From: Acanthosoma haemorrhoidale
Taxonomy: Eukaryota; Arthropoda; Insecta; Hemiptera; Acanthosomatidae
DNA: 64,000 bases
Direction: 5' to 3'
NCBI GenBank assembly: GCA_930367205.1
Contig: OV884009.1
Span: 84,341,189-84,405,188, forward strand
Positions 21,909 through 30,965 of the stretch are shown here, in pieces. The position numbers and the translations under genes were made by a program. Positions within the stretch are counted from its first letter, which is position 1. Each line of letters opens with the position of its first letter. The notes under the pieces are model-generated. The model ran no database searches and was not told the origin of the DNA. It saw only the letters and a list, made by a program, of their open reading frames with translations.

Positions 21909-22964
21909 ATGGAGACAAAGGCGAAATTTCATTTCATCTCAGAAGCTGGTGAAGATTCCAGAACCACGGTCGTGAAAGTTACGACGATTCAGCTGGTTGG
22001 CCAATCGGAAATTTTTGTATTTCCAAAAGAAAAACAGTCTAGCACTCAGCACAAACAACTCTTCGATAATGCAGTAGTGAAGAATGTGGTGAAGAGTTTG
22101 AGAATTCGAAACAAATTTCGAAAAATAGTGATAACAATGACTGTAGAGCTCAGCAACATTTATTTGGATGTAGAAGGTAATGTTACATTTTATGATGAAT
22201 ATTTAGAAGAGGTTATACCTAACATAAACAATGCTATAACAGGTACCGTAGAAAAACATATGTGTTCTCGGGTTAAAGATATGGTTATAGAAAAATTTAA
22301 TGGTGAAAATTTAAATGCTAATGTATGGCTAAATTTATTCGTTCAGGAGTGTGCTAGAGTGGGGATTACTCAAGACAAATATGCAGAAGCTCTAAGATTA
22401 TTCTTAGAAAAGTCTGCATTAGATTGGTATAATATATTCTGGAAACAGAACTCAATGTTTAATTGGGAAGCTTGGAATAATTCCTTTATTGAGACCTTCT
22501 CTGCACAGTCCTGGACCGATATAACATATGCATATAATTTTAAATATTTAAATGGTTCCCTGTTAGAATATGCGTTAAAGAAAAGAAGTTTATTGTTAGA
22601 AATAGATGAAAGTATGTCACTAAATACTCAAATTAATCTGATTGTAATTAACTTACCAAATTTTATACAAAATAAATTAGAAAGAAAGTCAATTGTAAGT
22701 ATGGAAAATTTAATGGCAAAATTAAAACAATTTGGTAAGTTAAATGAAAGAAAAAAAGAGAAAGAAACACAAAAATGTTCAAGCGAGAATAAACCATGTA
22801 CAATATGTGAAAAATTAGGTTTTCAAAATAGATTTCATTTAGAGAGTTTGTGTCGTTTAAAAGATAAACAATTGAAAAAAATAAAAAATGAGAATATTAA
22901 GGTTACAAATAATGGAGAAGTTCAAGATATGATAGCAAGCTCTGAAGGGGCAAAAAACGAGTAG
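21909..22964 (+). CDS. gag: Gag polyprotein of the 21587 element
   Basis: A 351-residue open frame that starts only 10 nt after the LTR (METKAKFHFISEAGEDS). The N-terminal part is novel to me. The middle, from about residue 130 (MVIEKFNGENLNANVWLNLF, then DKYAEALRLFLEKSALDWYN), is the typical retrotransposon gag capsid fold seen in Ty3/gypsy elements. Near the C-terminus is a single CCHC-like finger, CTICEKLGFQNRFHLESLC (about residues 297-315), with unusually long spacing between the second Cys and the His. The C-terminal tail is Lys-rich. It ends at TAG (22962-22964). Just before, at 22952-22958, is the slippery heptamer that shifts some ribosomes into pol. Capsid assignment is by family resemblance. 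Confidence 0.9.
   Translation: METKAKFHFISEAGEDSRTTVVKVTTIQLVGQSEIFVFPKEKQSSTQHKQLFDNAVVKNVVKSLRIRNKFRKIVITMTVELSNIYLDVEGNVTFYDEYLEEVIPNINNAITGTVEKHMCSRVKDMVIEKFNGENLNANVWLNLFVQECARVGITQDKYAEALRLFLEKSALDWYNIFWKQNSMFNWEAWNNSFIETFSAQSWTDITYAYNFKYLNGSLLEYALKKRSLLLEIDESMSLNTQINLIVINLPNFIQNKLERKSIVSMENLMAKLKQFGKLNERKKEKETQKCSSENKPCTICEKLGFQNRFHLESLCRLKDKQLKKIKNENIKVTNNGEVQDMIASSEGAKNE
22952..22958 (+). promoter_or_regulatory. Predicted -1 ribosomal frameshift site A AAA AAC
   Basis: In the gag frame the codons are GCA AAA AAC GAG TAG, so A AAA AAC is positioned exactly as a canonical X XXY YYZ heptamer. A -1 slip enters the pol frame, which is open from here without a stop through the protease. 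I did not identify the stimulatory RNA structure downstream. Confidence 0.8.
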
Positions 22965-25951
22965 TCCTCCCACTTATTAAAATAAAATTTCTCGCTAATC
23001 GAAATCCAGCTATTGGTCTTTATGACTCTGGATCTAATATTTCTTTGATAAATTATGAATTTTTAAATAATAATAAAGATATTAAAAAAATAATAGGTGG
23101 GAGAGATAATATAAAAGGGGTAACAGGAGTAGCAAAAACAGAGGGTACGGTTGTATTAAGAATTAAAATCGGTAATATTGAAGAAAATTTTCAGTTTTTT
23201 ATTGTGAAAAGTATTAATTTTAAAGATGATTTTCTATTAGGATTAGATTTAATAAAAAAATTCAAACTATGTCAAGATGAAAACTTGATAATAACTCAAA
23301 AAGAGATAACAAAACAAAAAGATCGGCAAATTAATAAGACTGAAATATCAGATATAAACAAGATAGAAAATACTATACAAAAAAATAAGGACATTTTTGC
23401 TAAGTCAAAATTCGACATAGGAAAAATAAAAGGTTATGAAGCAACAGTAAAATTAATACAAAATAGATATATTTCAAAGAAACCATACAGGTGCTCATTT
23501 CAAGACAAAATTGAAATTGAAATGCAAGTGGATGAATTATTAAAAGCTGGTTTAATTGAAGAATCAAGCAGTCCCTATGCAGCTCCTGTCACGATGGTAT
23601 TTAAGAATGAAGAAGGAAAAAGATCACGCTTTTGTATTGACTTTAAGGAACTAAATAAAATAATTGTGCCAGAAAGTCAACCGTTTCCTAGAATTGATGA
23701 TCTGACAGTACGCGCCAGAAACTGTAAATTTTTTTCAAAATTGGATGTGAATTCGGCGTTTTGGTCGATACCAGTGCGTGAAAAAGATAAATATAAATTG
23801 GCTTTCGTAACCCATCATGGTCATTGGCAATGGAATTGCTTGCCATATGGTTTGAAGTCTGCTCCGGCTATATTTCAAAGAGTCTTGTCAAGTGTGATAA
23901 GAAGAAATAACCTAGATAAGTTTGCTGTAAACTACATAGATGATGTATTGATTCATTCGAAGAATTATGAGGACCATGTAAAACATGTAGAATTAGTGTT
24001 AAAAGCACTACAGAAACAAGGATTTAAATTAAATGAATCAAAGTGTCAGTTTGCACAAAACAAGATAACTTATCTGGGCCATGAAATAGGAAATAATTAT
24101 ATAAAACCAATGAATGACAATCTCACAGCAATTAAAAAGTTTCCTGTACCTCAAACAAAGAAACAGGTTAGACAATTTTTAGGAAAAATAAACTTCTATT
24201 TGGAGTATATACCAAAACATACTATTTTGCTAGATCCCTTAAGAAATTTATTAAGAAAAAATGTAGATTTTCACTGGTCAAAACAATGTAAAGATTGTTT
24301 CGAGACAACAAAAAAATACTTATGCTCAGCGCCTGCGCTAGCAATATTTGATCCAGAATCTCCAACATACATATTCACTGATGCAAGTATTGAAGGAGTT
24401 GGAGCAATTCTAAAACAACCACAAGAAGACAAATCTCTAAAGTCAGTATTTTTCTTTTCAAAAAAATTGACAAACGCTCAGAAAACAAAAAAAGCAATAT
24501 TTATAGAATGTTTAGCTATTAAAGAAGCTATACTTTACTGGCAATATTATCTGATAGGAAAAAAATTTGTGGTATTTACAGACCACAGACCATTAGAAAA
24601 TTTTAATGTGAAGAAAAGTAATGATCCAGAACTACTACAAATTTTAAACTATATCTCACAATTTGACTTTGAGATTGTATATAATCCAGGTAAAGAAAAT
24701 TTGGAGGCAGATTGTCTATCCAGAAATCCAGTTTTAGAATCAAATGAAGAAACAGATGATAACTCTGCGATTAAAACATCAAATTTATTAAAACTGGAAG
24801 ATTTAAAAGAAAATCAAAAGCTAATAAAATTGGATGACAAATGCATAATTAAAGATAATATAATTTACAAAATACTGAATAAGAGTGAGAAAATATGGAT
24901 AACAGAAGAATTTGGTATTTCACTTATTGAAAGTGTACATAAAGATCAAGGTCATATAGGAATGAAACAATTAATTTTAACAATAGGAAAAAAATTTTAT
25001 TTTAAAAATATGTATAAAAATATAAGATTGATTTGCAGATCTTGTGAAACATGTATCAAAAATAAGTCAAGAATAGGTTGCTTTAAGGCTCCCTTGTCTC
25101 AACTTGGTCCAGCAAAAGAACCACTAGATATAATATCTTTAGATACAATAGGAGGATTTAAAGGGAATAAAAGTACAATAAAATATCTACACTTGGTAGT
25201 AGATCATTTCACAAGGTACGCATATATCAGCACCTCGAAAACACAAATAGCAAAAGATTTTATTAATCTAATCAAGAAAGTAGAAAAAGCTGGAAATATA
25301 AAAACATTATTAACAGATCAATATCCTGGTATAAATTCAGCACAATTTAAACAATATGTAAATAAACAAAAGATAACATTAATTTTTACAGCAGTAGATT
25401 GTGCATTTTCTAATGGATTAAATGAAAGGACAAATCAAACACTAGTTAACAGAATAAGGTGCAAAATTCATGAAAATAGAGATAAATCGTGGCCAATAGT
25501 AGCAGAAAAGTGTATCGAGGAATACAATAACACGATACATAGTTCTACTGGGTTTACCCCCAATTACTTATTAACTGGAATAGATGCATCATTTGTACCT
25601 GATGAACTAAATGAAAATAAAATTACAAATTTAGAAAATAATAGGGAAATAGCTTATAAAAACTCAGAAAAGACACATAACCAAAATAAAAAGTATTATG
25701 ATAAAAATGTTAAAAAGTTTGAATACGAAGTTGGAGACCTTGTATATGTACAAAACAGTAACAAATTGAATAGAGATAAATTAGATGCGATCAGAGTAGG
25801 ACCTTTCAAAATAAAACAGAAAATCTCAGAGGTAATATTTTTAATAGATAGTAGATTTCGTAAAAAGGAGTCAAACTTATTTCATGCTAGTAAGCTCGTG
25901 CCTTATTCCAAAGGGCTTTATTACCCTCTGTCTCAAAAAGGGGGATGTTAG
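22958..25951 (+). CDS. pol: Pol polyprotein (protease-RT-RNase H-integrase) of the 21587 element
   Basis: The frame is -1 relative to gag and enters at the slippery site. An internal ATG exists at 23045, but it lies downstream of the protease active site, so it is not the likely start. Motifs in order are: protease LYDSGSNISL (DSGS at 23024), LLGLDLIKKF; RT SKLDVNSAFWSIPV and NYIDDVLIHSKN (YIDD at 23933); RNase H IFTDASIEGVGAIL and FTDHRPLENF; integrase zinc-binding HKDQGHIGMK...CRSCETC; core Asp in ISLDTIGGF, Asp in LLTDQYPG, Glu in NGLNERTNQTL; and C-terminal VGPFKIKQ and LFHASKLVPY. All catalytic residues expected for Ty3/gypsy pol are present. There is no chromodomain or env. The stop codon (25949-25951) lies just inside the 3' LTR. 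No disabling mutation was seen. Confidence 0.93.
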   Translation, partial: RVVLPLIKIKFLANRNPAIGLYDSGSNISLINYEFLNNNKDIKKIIGGRDNIKGVTGVAKTEGTVVLRIKIGNIEENFQFFIVKSINFKDDFLLGLDLIKKFKLCQDENLIITQKEITKQKDRQINKTEISDINKIENTIQKNKDIFAKSKFDIGKIKGYEATVKLIQNRYISKKPYRCSFQDKIEIEMQVDELLKAGLIEESSSPYAAPVTMVFKNEEGKRSRFCIDFKELNKIIVPESQPFPRIDDLTVRARNCKFFSKLDVNSAFWSIPVREKDKYKLAFVTHHGHWQWNCLPYGLKSAPAIFQRVLSSVIRRNNLDKFAVNYIDDVLIHSKNYEDHVKHVELVLKALQKQGFKLNESKCQFAQNKITYLGHEIGNNYIKPMNDNLTAIKKFPVPQTKKQVRQFLGKINFYLEYIPKHTILLDPLRNLLRKNVDFHWSKQCKDCFETTKKYLCSAPALAIFDPESPTYIFTDASIEGVGAILKQPQEDKSLKSVFFFSKKLTNAQKTKKAIFIECLAIKEAILYWQYYLIGKKFVVFTDHRPLENFNVKKSNDPELLQILNYISQFDFEIVYNPGKENLEADCLSRNPVLESNEETDDNSAIKTSNLLKLEDLKENQKLIKLDDKCIIKDNIIYKILNKSEKIWITEEFGISLIESVHKDQGHIGMKQLILTIGKKFYFKNMYKNIRLICRSCETCIKNKSRIGCFKAPLSQLGPAKEPLDIISLDTIGGFKGNKSTIKYLHLVVDHFTRYAYISTSKTQIAKDFINLIKKVEKAGNIKTLLTDQYPGINSAQFKQYVNKQKITLIFTAVDCAFSNGLNERTNQTLVNRIRCKIHENRDKSWPIVAEKCIEEYNNTIHSSTGFTPNYLLTGIDASFVPDELNENKITNLENNREIAYKNSEKTHNQNKKYYDKNVKKFEYEVGDLVYVQNSNKLNRDKLDAIRVGPFKIKQKISEVIFLIDSRFRKKESNLFHASKLVPYSKGLYYPLSQKGGC
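25935..25945 (+). other. Polypurine tract
   Basis: aaaaaggggga immediately before the 3' LTR, the expected plus-strand primer. It overlaps the last pol codons. Confidence 0.85.
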
Positions 25952-26257
25952 TTTAAACGTAACCGCCAAACTTCGGCACATATGCGAGATGTCCCGACAG
26001 AGAGCGCTACTATCAAAGGACGCTTAGTTGTAACCTCCTGATATGGGTACGCTTGTTAAGACAATGGTCAACTCTAAGTATCGACAATTGTATTGATTCA
26101 GGTTAGTTATAAGTTTTATTGGTTTATTGTTATATTTGTAGCGCTAGCTAATGTGTACATATGTTTAATATTACAGTTCTAAACTGCATCTGCAAGTGTT
26201 CGATTTATACCCTGAGAACCTCCACCTCCTATTAAGTTTCTGAATTCGAAACTTACA
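25946..26257 (+). repeat. 3' LTR (312 bp)
   Basis: Matches 21587-21898 apart from the fourth base. It is followed by TATA, which repeats the tetramer before the 5' LTR. Confidence 0.95.
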
Positions 26258-26409
26258 TATATTTTATCACTAATCTTTCATATTATTCTAGCGCCAAATA
26301 TCGAATCAGTATATTTCAAATATCTATAATTTTTTTATTTATAGAACGAGCTGAAAAAAATCATTTCCTTCCACTTTGAAATCTGACCAAAATATATATA
26401 TATATCCCT

Positions 26410-27252
26410 TCTCCTGGGGCGTCCCGCGTTTCCTCGGCTCCTTTCTCCCACTGCCGCCCTCTCTCTTCTACCGTACTCTACCTCCTTCTTCCTCCATGTG
26501 ACCGGCGCGATTTTGGGCCTTTTATATACTACTTTCCTCCAGTCCATTTCTTCCTCGCCAACTGTAATTTCCTGCTCTCTGGCGCTGGTGTCCACCATTT
26601 CTTGAGCGCATTCTAGAAACGTGCGCTCTCTAGGTAACGCCTCCTTTCTTCCTGTTTCCTTCGCTAGCTGCACCTTCAGTATTGTAGACAAAAACGCCAT
26701 CCTGCCCTCTACTTCTGCCGCGTTCAATGTCTCCCGCATCTTCTCCGTGATGCCATTGTATTGAGCCAGCAGTGTTCCGGCGAACTGCCCGTTTGTTTGT
26801 CGGTGCCTCTTCGTCTCCCGGAACATTTTAAAAATATCCTCTCCCGGGGTCCATCTTCCCCCGCCGAATGCTTTCTTCAGCCGCTCCTTCACTATGGTCC
26901 ATGAGGTCTCCTCGTCAGCCTGGATCATATTCAGAATGCTCCGCTTAACTCTGCACACCAGAGCTGCTCTCAGTGAATCGGCATCTCCTTCAGTTATTAA
27001 ATCCTCCGTCCGTTTTCCTTCTATCCGCATCATCAGCCGGTCACCCCCCTTAAGGATATGATTCAGTTCCCCGGTCTCACCTGCGAATCTCTCCAGATCG
27101 GAAATGGACTTCCTCATATCCTGAGCCGTGATCGCCTGAATCTTCATCCACGCTAATGTAGTCGCCTGAGCCGCTGCCATCGTCGTTTGAGGCAACTGAG
27201 GTATATCTGCAGCTCCACTTAGCACCGCGGGTCGTAACACTCCCTCTGGCAT
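26410..27252 (-). pseudogene. Gag of the third LTR family, 3'-truncated
   Basis: The open frame starts at 27252 (MPEGVLRPAVLSGAADIP) and runs for about 281 residues. It includes ISDLERFAGETGELNHILKG, CRVKRSILNMIQADEETSW and FLSTILKVQLAKETGRKEAL, collinear with gag of the element at 48726-47512 (for example GELGELNHFLKG and CRVKRSILNQIQADEETPW). The C-terminal zinc knuckles are missing because the sequence ends in TA repeats. No internal stop is seen, so the truncation may be recent. The role is the capsid/nucleocapsid precursor of the element. Confidence 0.85.
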
Positions 27253-27356
27253 GTTATTAAAAACGTAAAAGAGAGGAGACGATTAAGAAAAACAAATTAG
27301 AGAGAAAGAAAAAAAAACAATTACTTTCTACTCCGCCGTACGAGGTTCCCGTAATC

Positions 27357-27374
27357 TCCCGGGTTTCGGCACCA
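27357..27374 (-). other. Primer-binding site, tRNA-Phe
   Basis: tcccgggtttcggcacca on the plus strand is identical to the 3' end of animal tRNA-Phe including CCA, so the minus-strand transcript would pair with it. It lies directly next to the LTR. Confidence 0.88.
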
Positions 27375-27556
27375 GTTAATCGTCGGCGGTTAAGTGTGAT
27401 AAAAATATAATAATGACAGAGGAAAAAACACCGACACACTGTGACTCCAGTAAAAGACTACTTTATTCTCCTTAGTAATCCGACCTACATAGGATCATGG
27501 GTTGTTTACCTCCCATGATCGTATTAGTTTACAACATAACTTGCCTCTGGCTTTAA

Positions 27557-27558
<2 letters not shown>
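27374..27558 (-). repeat. 5' LTR of the truncated element (185 bp)
   Basis: On the minus strand AGTTAAAGCCAGAGGC ... GATTAACT. It is homologous to the solo LTRs 28882-29068 and 49080-49269. Confidence 0.88.

Positions 27559-27625
<67 letters not shown>
27559..27625. repeat. (TA)n microsatellite, about 67 bp
   Basis: An uninterrupted TA dinucleotide tract directly bordering an LTR. Confidence 0.95.
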
Positions 27626-27629
<4 letters not shown>

Positions 27630-27889
27630 CTAATATTTGCTTGATGCATTAATAATAATATTTTAATTATATATTCTTTTTCATATAATTTAAAAAACCT
27701 TTATATTTTATAACTTTTACGTTAATTCAGGGTTCTGTTAATAATTATATAGGAAATTTCTGGCAAAAGGTTTATTGGATTCATTTACACACATTAAGAT
27801 ATAAAAATTGATATACAAATAATAAATTATATACGTACGTAATAAAGAATACTATTAAATCTAACATTAAAATGGTACCTTTTAAATTA

Positions 27890-28200
27890 TTCTTAACTGT
27901 ATACTACTACTGGCCAGTGCTTCTTGTGTATAATCTTCGTGTGGTTCCGCGGATCAGCATGCTTGTTCTAATCTCCGCGCGTGGACTAAAGACGTCTTCG
28001 TGCCGAGTGAAAGTGAAAGTCTCTTCTGATGAACCACGAGGCGCCTTAGCGTGGGTTGGTGGCTACAGGTAGCCAGGGGCTTCCTTCTCTGCCTGCCTTC
28101 TGAAGAACGAATGTGGGCTCCTGACGAAAGAATGAGAGCTTTTCCTTGTCCTGCGGATCTTTATATTACCTACCACTGCCTTCTTGACTCTTCATCTCTT
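27890..28200 (+). other. GC-richer unidentified block
   Basis: Composition rises sharply against the AT-rich flanks (ccgcggatcagcatgcttg; gaggcgccttagcgtgggtt). Short open frames (27872-28072, 28051-28236) show no domain I know. It may be the 5' region of a decayed mobile element. I do not call a gene. Confidence 0.3.
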
Positions 28201-28435
28201 TGGTTGTTCGGATATTTATTACTTTGCTTAAATTAGAAGTTTATATAATAAATGTTTATATTAAATATGATATTATTTTTATTTCAATTATTAATAATTA
28301 ATATGACGACAGTAAAAACGTTCATACTTTCAAAAATGAATCACGGATCGTTATTCAATGCTCGCTAATTTCGAGTTTATTTAAACAAACACTATTAAAA
28401 ATCGTCATTTTAAAATATCACAACAATATATATAT

Positions 28436-28738
28436 ATATAAAGTGTCTTCCAATCGGGACTTTCAAACTTGGTCATCACACGTGGAAGTGATGTGAACTG
28501 GCCTCCGAGATCGTGCGATTTGACCCCGTTATACTTTTTCTTGTGGGGTTTTCTTAAGTCGCAGGTCCATGCAAATAAGCCACAAATCACAGCGGTCCTC
28601 AAAGCCAACATAACCCACGCCATCGGTCAAATTAAGCCTGATTTATGCGCCAGAGTCATGGAAAATTGGAAATTTCGGATGCGGGCCACCCAGCGAAGCC
28701 GCGGCGGACATTTGCACGATGTTATATTCCATACATAA
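28436..28738 (+). pseudogene. Tc1/mariner-type transposase C-terminal fragment
   Basis: The frame contains VNWPPRSCDLTPLYFFLWGF followed by LKSQVHANKPQ and ATQRSRGGHLHDVIFHT. It resembles the C-terminal DDE domain of an insect mariner-like transposase in which the conserved block is WPPRSPDLTPLDFFLWG. Two key positions have changed: Pro to Cys, and the Asp of TPLD to Tyr. The latter is the expected third catalytic carboxylate, so the enzyme would be dead. The N-terminal two thirds are absent. A TA microsatellite borders its 5' side (28428-28441). Confidence 0.75.
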
Positions 28739-28838
28739 TGGCAAAAATAGGCCTTTCAAACGAATAAAAAATTTAGATGATATCACACACACACTTTGTT
28801 TTATTTAAATTTAAAGATAGGAAGCGCTTAATGAAAGA

Positions 28839-28840
<2 letters not shown>

Positions 28841-28881
<41 letters not shown>
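28841..28881. repeat. (AT)n microsatellite
   Basis: About 20 AT units directly preceding a solo LTR. Confidence 0.95.
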
Positions 28882-28885
<4 letters not shown>

Positions 28886-29068
28886 AAAGCCAGAAGCCTG
28901 AGTATGTCGAAAACTAATACGATCATGGAATGTAAACAACCAATGATCCCATGTATGTCGGATTGTCATCAATAATAAACCAGTCCTTTACTGGAGTCAG
29001 AGTGTGTCGGTGCATTTCCCTCTTTCCTTATTCTTTTCTTTATCTATCTTAACCACCGACGATTAACT
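28882..29068 (+). repeat. Solo LTR of the 26407-27558 family
   Basis: A 187-bp sequence starting tgttaaagccagaagcc and ending accgacgattaact, homologous to the inverse of 27374-27558. It contains an AATAAA-like signal (caataataaaccag) about midway. It is bordered by (AT)n on the left and (TA)n (29072-29092) on the right, as expected for insertion into a TA tract and LTR-LTR recombination. Confidence 0.85.
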
Positions 29069-29094
29069 TCTGTATATATATATATATATATATT

Positions 29095-30014
29095 AAGAAA
29101 CTAGCTAAGCGTTACAGAAATTATATTTTTTTTTTTTATATAGACTGATAGGAACTTATGTAATATTTCTTTATTACACAGCGGTCTATAAACGGATTTA
29201 ACTAAAATGAGACTTTAGAAGTACATATCAGTTTATGGTTAAATTAATCCATTGGAAATAATAACCAATTAAACTAGTAAAAAAAAGTGTTATTATGTAT
29301 TAGGGTTGTTCTTTTTAAAAAAAATAATAATACAATTATCATTCTACAAATTTATAGAGATGCCTACTAAATTATATAAACATACACCATATCTCAAATA
29401 TACAAAAAAATGGTGATGAACTCATAAAAATTTGGTAGAAAGGGAAAAAACTGAACAAGAACGATGTGGATTTATGAGCATTGTGAATAATAAACGATAG
29501 ACTTCTTGTGAGTCAGGACCAGCAAGCTCTTCGTCATAATCACCAAGGCGCTAGCATAGCAAATAATTGATCACGTTTCGAATATAACGCATACCGTTTA
29601 AATCCTGTACACAGGACGAAATTTTAGCTTAAAAACTTGAAAATTATTGTTTGTTTTATCAGATAAAGTCAAGTTTCATTATATTTTTGTGACTGCTGCT
29701 ATCCTTGAAATCTTCGTCAGTTATCAATACATTCAAAATATCTTAGAACCATTTTCTTACAAACTTTAAGTTTATTTGTGAGCCCAAAGGGGGTGGTTCT
29801 ACTTTCGTACGCTTTTACGTTTCTCGTATCAAATTAGAAAGATATATCGAAAATTTAAATTTCTGACTTTGTCCGCAGATTAGATACTGCAAAGTCAAAA
29901 TAGTTTATTCTTAATAGTATTCTTCAATATAAAAACAGAGAACGTAATGTTTTTTAATTTGACACCCAATTCAATATGAAATCAAACGTAAAATGTTTAT
30001 TTGAATAACTAATT
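29095..30014. other. AT-rich spacer
   Basis: No recognisable coding or repeat feature. Confidence 0.4.
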
Positions 30015-30020
30015 AATTGA

Positions 30021-30421
30021 CCACTCATCCCTATAATCCTCCTCGGAGACTAAAACGGCAGTGGCCTCGTGACCTGCTATAAATGTGTGACAGTGGAAGT
30101 CCTGGCAATGGCCAGCTTCTCCAATCATGTCCTGAGCGTATGTGGCTCTCACGCTCTTGGTCAGCCTCCGCTGGCTCGTATCCGGTGACGCGGCTGATGG
30201 AGGAGCGTGGGGGACTTCCCGAGACTCCGCTTCTTCTTTCGCATGTGAGGTAGGTGACAACCATGTGGATTTAAGAGGTCTCTGGGCTGTTTGTAAATAC
30301 TGTATGCATGAGCGAGTGAATGAAAATTGTAAATATGGTAGAATAAAAACATTAACCACAATTACTTATTGCCCAATGAGTCAAATTGTAATTTTATCAT
30401 AATAAAGTTGCTGTTGTGATC
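30021..30421 (+). mobile_element. 5'-truncated Jockey 3' end (copy E)
   Basis: It starts within the last ORF2 codons (ccactcatccctataatcct), has the full 3' UTR, and ends with cataataaagttgctgttg. A short repeat aattga at 30015-30020 and 30422-30427 is a plausible target duplication. Confidence 0.85.
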
Positions 30422-30773
30422 AATTGAACATTGAGCTCCATTCCATGGGGTCACTTTTGCTTATAGTTTTATAGGGATATAAAATTGAATAAACATGATA
30501 AATACCATGCCTTTACAAATAACACAACAATCACAACCAGCGAATGTGAACAAAGGTTGAGTTTAAGATACGAACACTCTTCAAGTGTTCTTTTCAATTT
30601 CAAAAATTGTTTGAAATGATGGTTGAGGAAGGCAAAACATATTTTACATTTGGCTAATCAAAAAGTCTAGATATTTAATTTTATATCCTATACAAAAATA
30701 TTTTTAAGAATAATTTTTTTTAATATTAACTAATTGATTAAGGAGGCTTAGTCATGTTACATGGCGGTGGTAT

Positions 30774-30942
30774 TGTAGTGGGGTTTTTACACATTTATAA
30801 AACTCACAATACATTACATAACTTTTATATTTTAGGACAGAACACAACATACAAAATTTACATATCTTTTTTTACACACACATGTGTTGTAGGTTATTTA
30901 TTTGGCGGTCTCTATGGATACCAATCAATGCCAGCCGCCACA
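30774..30942 (-). repeat. 3' LTR (169 bp)
   Basis: Starts TGTGGCGGCTGGCATTG on the minus strand. The polypurine tract (ctggggggagagtga on the minus strand, 30943-30957) is adjacent. Confidence 0.9.
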
Positions 30943-30965
30943 TCACTCTCCCCCCAGTAACTGTG

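Larger units (their letters stand above)
21587..26257 (+). mobile_element. Intact young Ty3/gypsy LTR retrotransposon (4,671 bp)
   Basis: Two 312-bp LTRs (21587-21898, 25946-26257) appear identical except for one base in the fourth position (TGTA/TGTT). The flanking tetramer is TATA on both sides. A polypurine tract (aaaaaggggga, 25935-25945) precedes the 3' LTR. The gag and pol frames are fully open and are linked by a -1 slippery heptamer. There is no env. Everything needed for autonomous transposition is visible except a conventional PBS directly after the 5' LTR. Codon use is strongly AT-biased, unlike the GC-richer elements at 44-49 kb. Confidence 0.92.
26407..27558 (-). mobile_element. 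Truncated LTR-gag fragment of a third tRNA-Phe-primed family
   Basis: On the minus strand: 185-bp 5' LTR (27558-27374), PBS, then gag up to about 26410. The coding sequence stops abruptly in a short (TA)n (about 26393-26406). No pol or 3' LTR of the family follows, although solo LTRs of the family occur at 28882 and 49080. The outer side of the LTR abuts a 67-bp (TA)n tract. Confidence 0.85.

Noticed and set aside
27872..28236. Host exon in the GC-rich block
   Set aside because: Composition is suggestive, but no known domain, splice-site pattern or conserved motif could be recognised. Kept only as an unidentified block.
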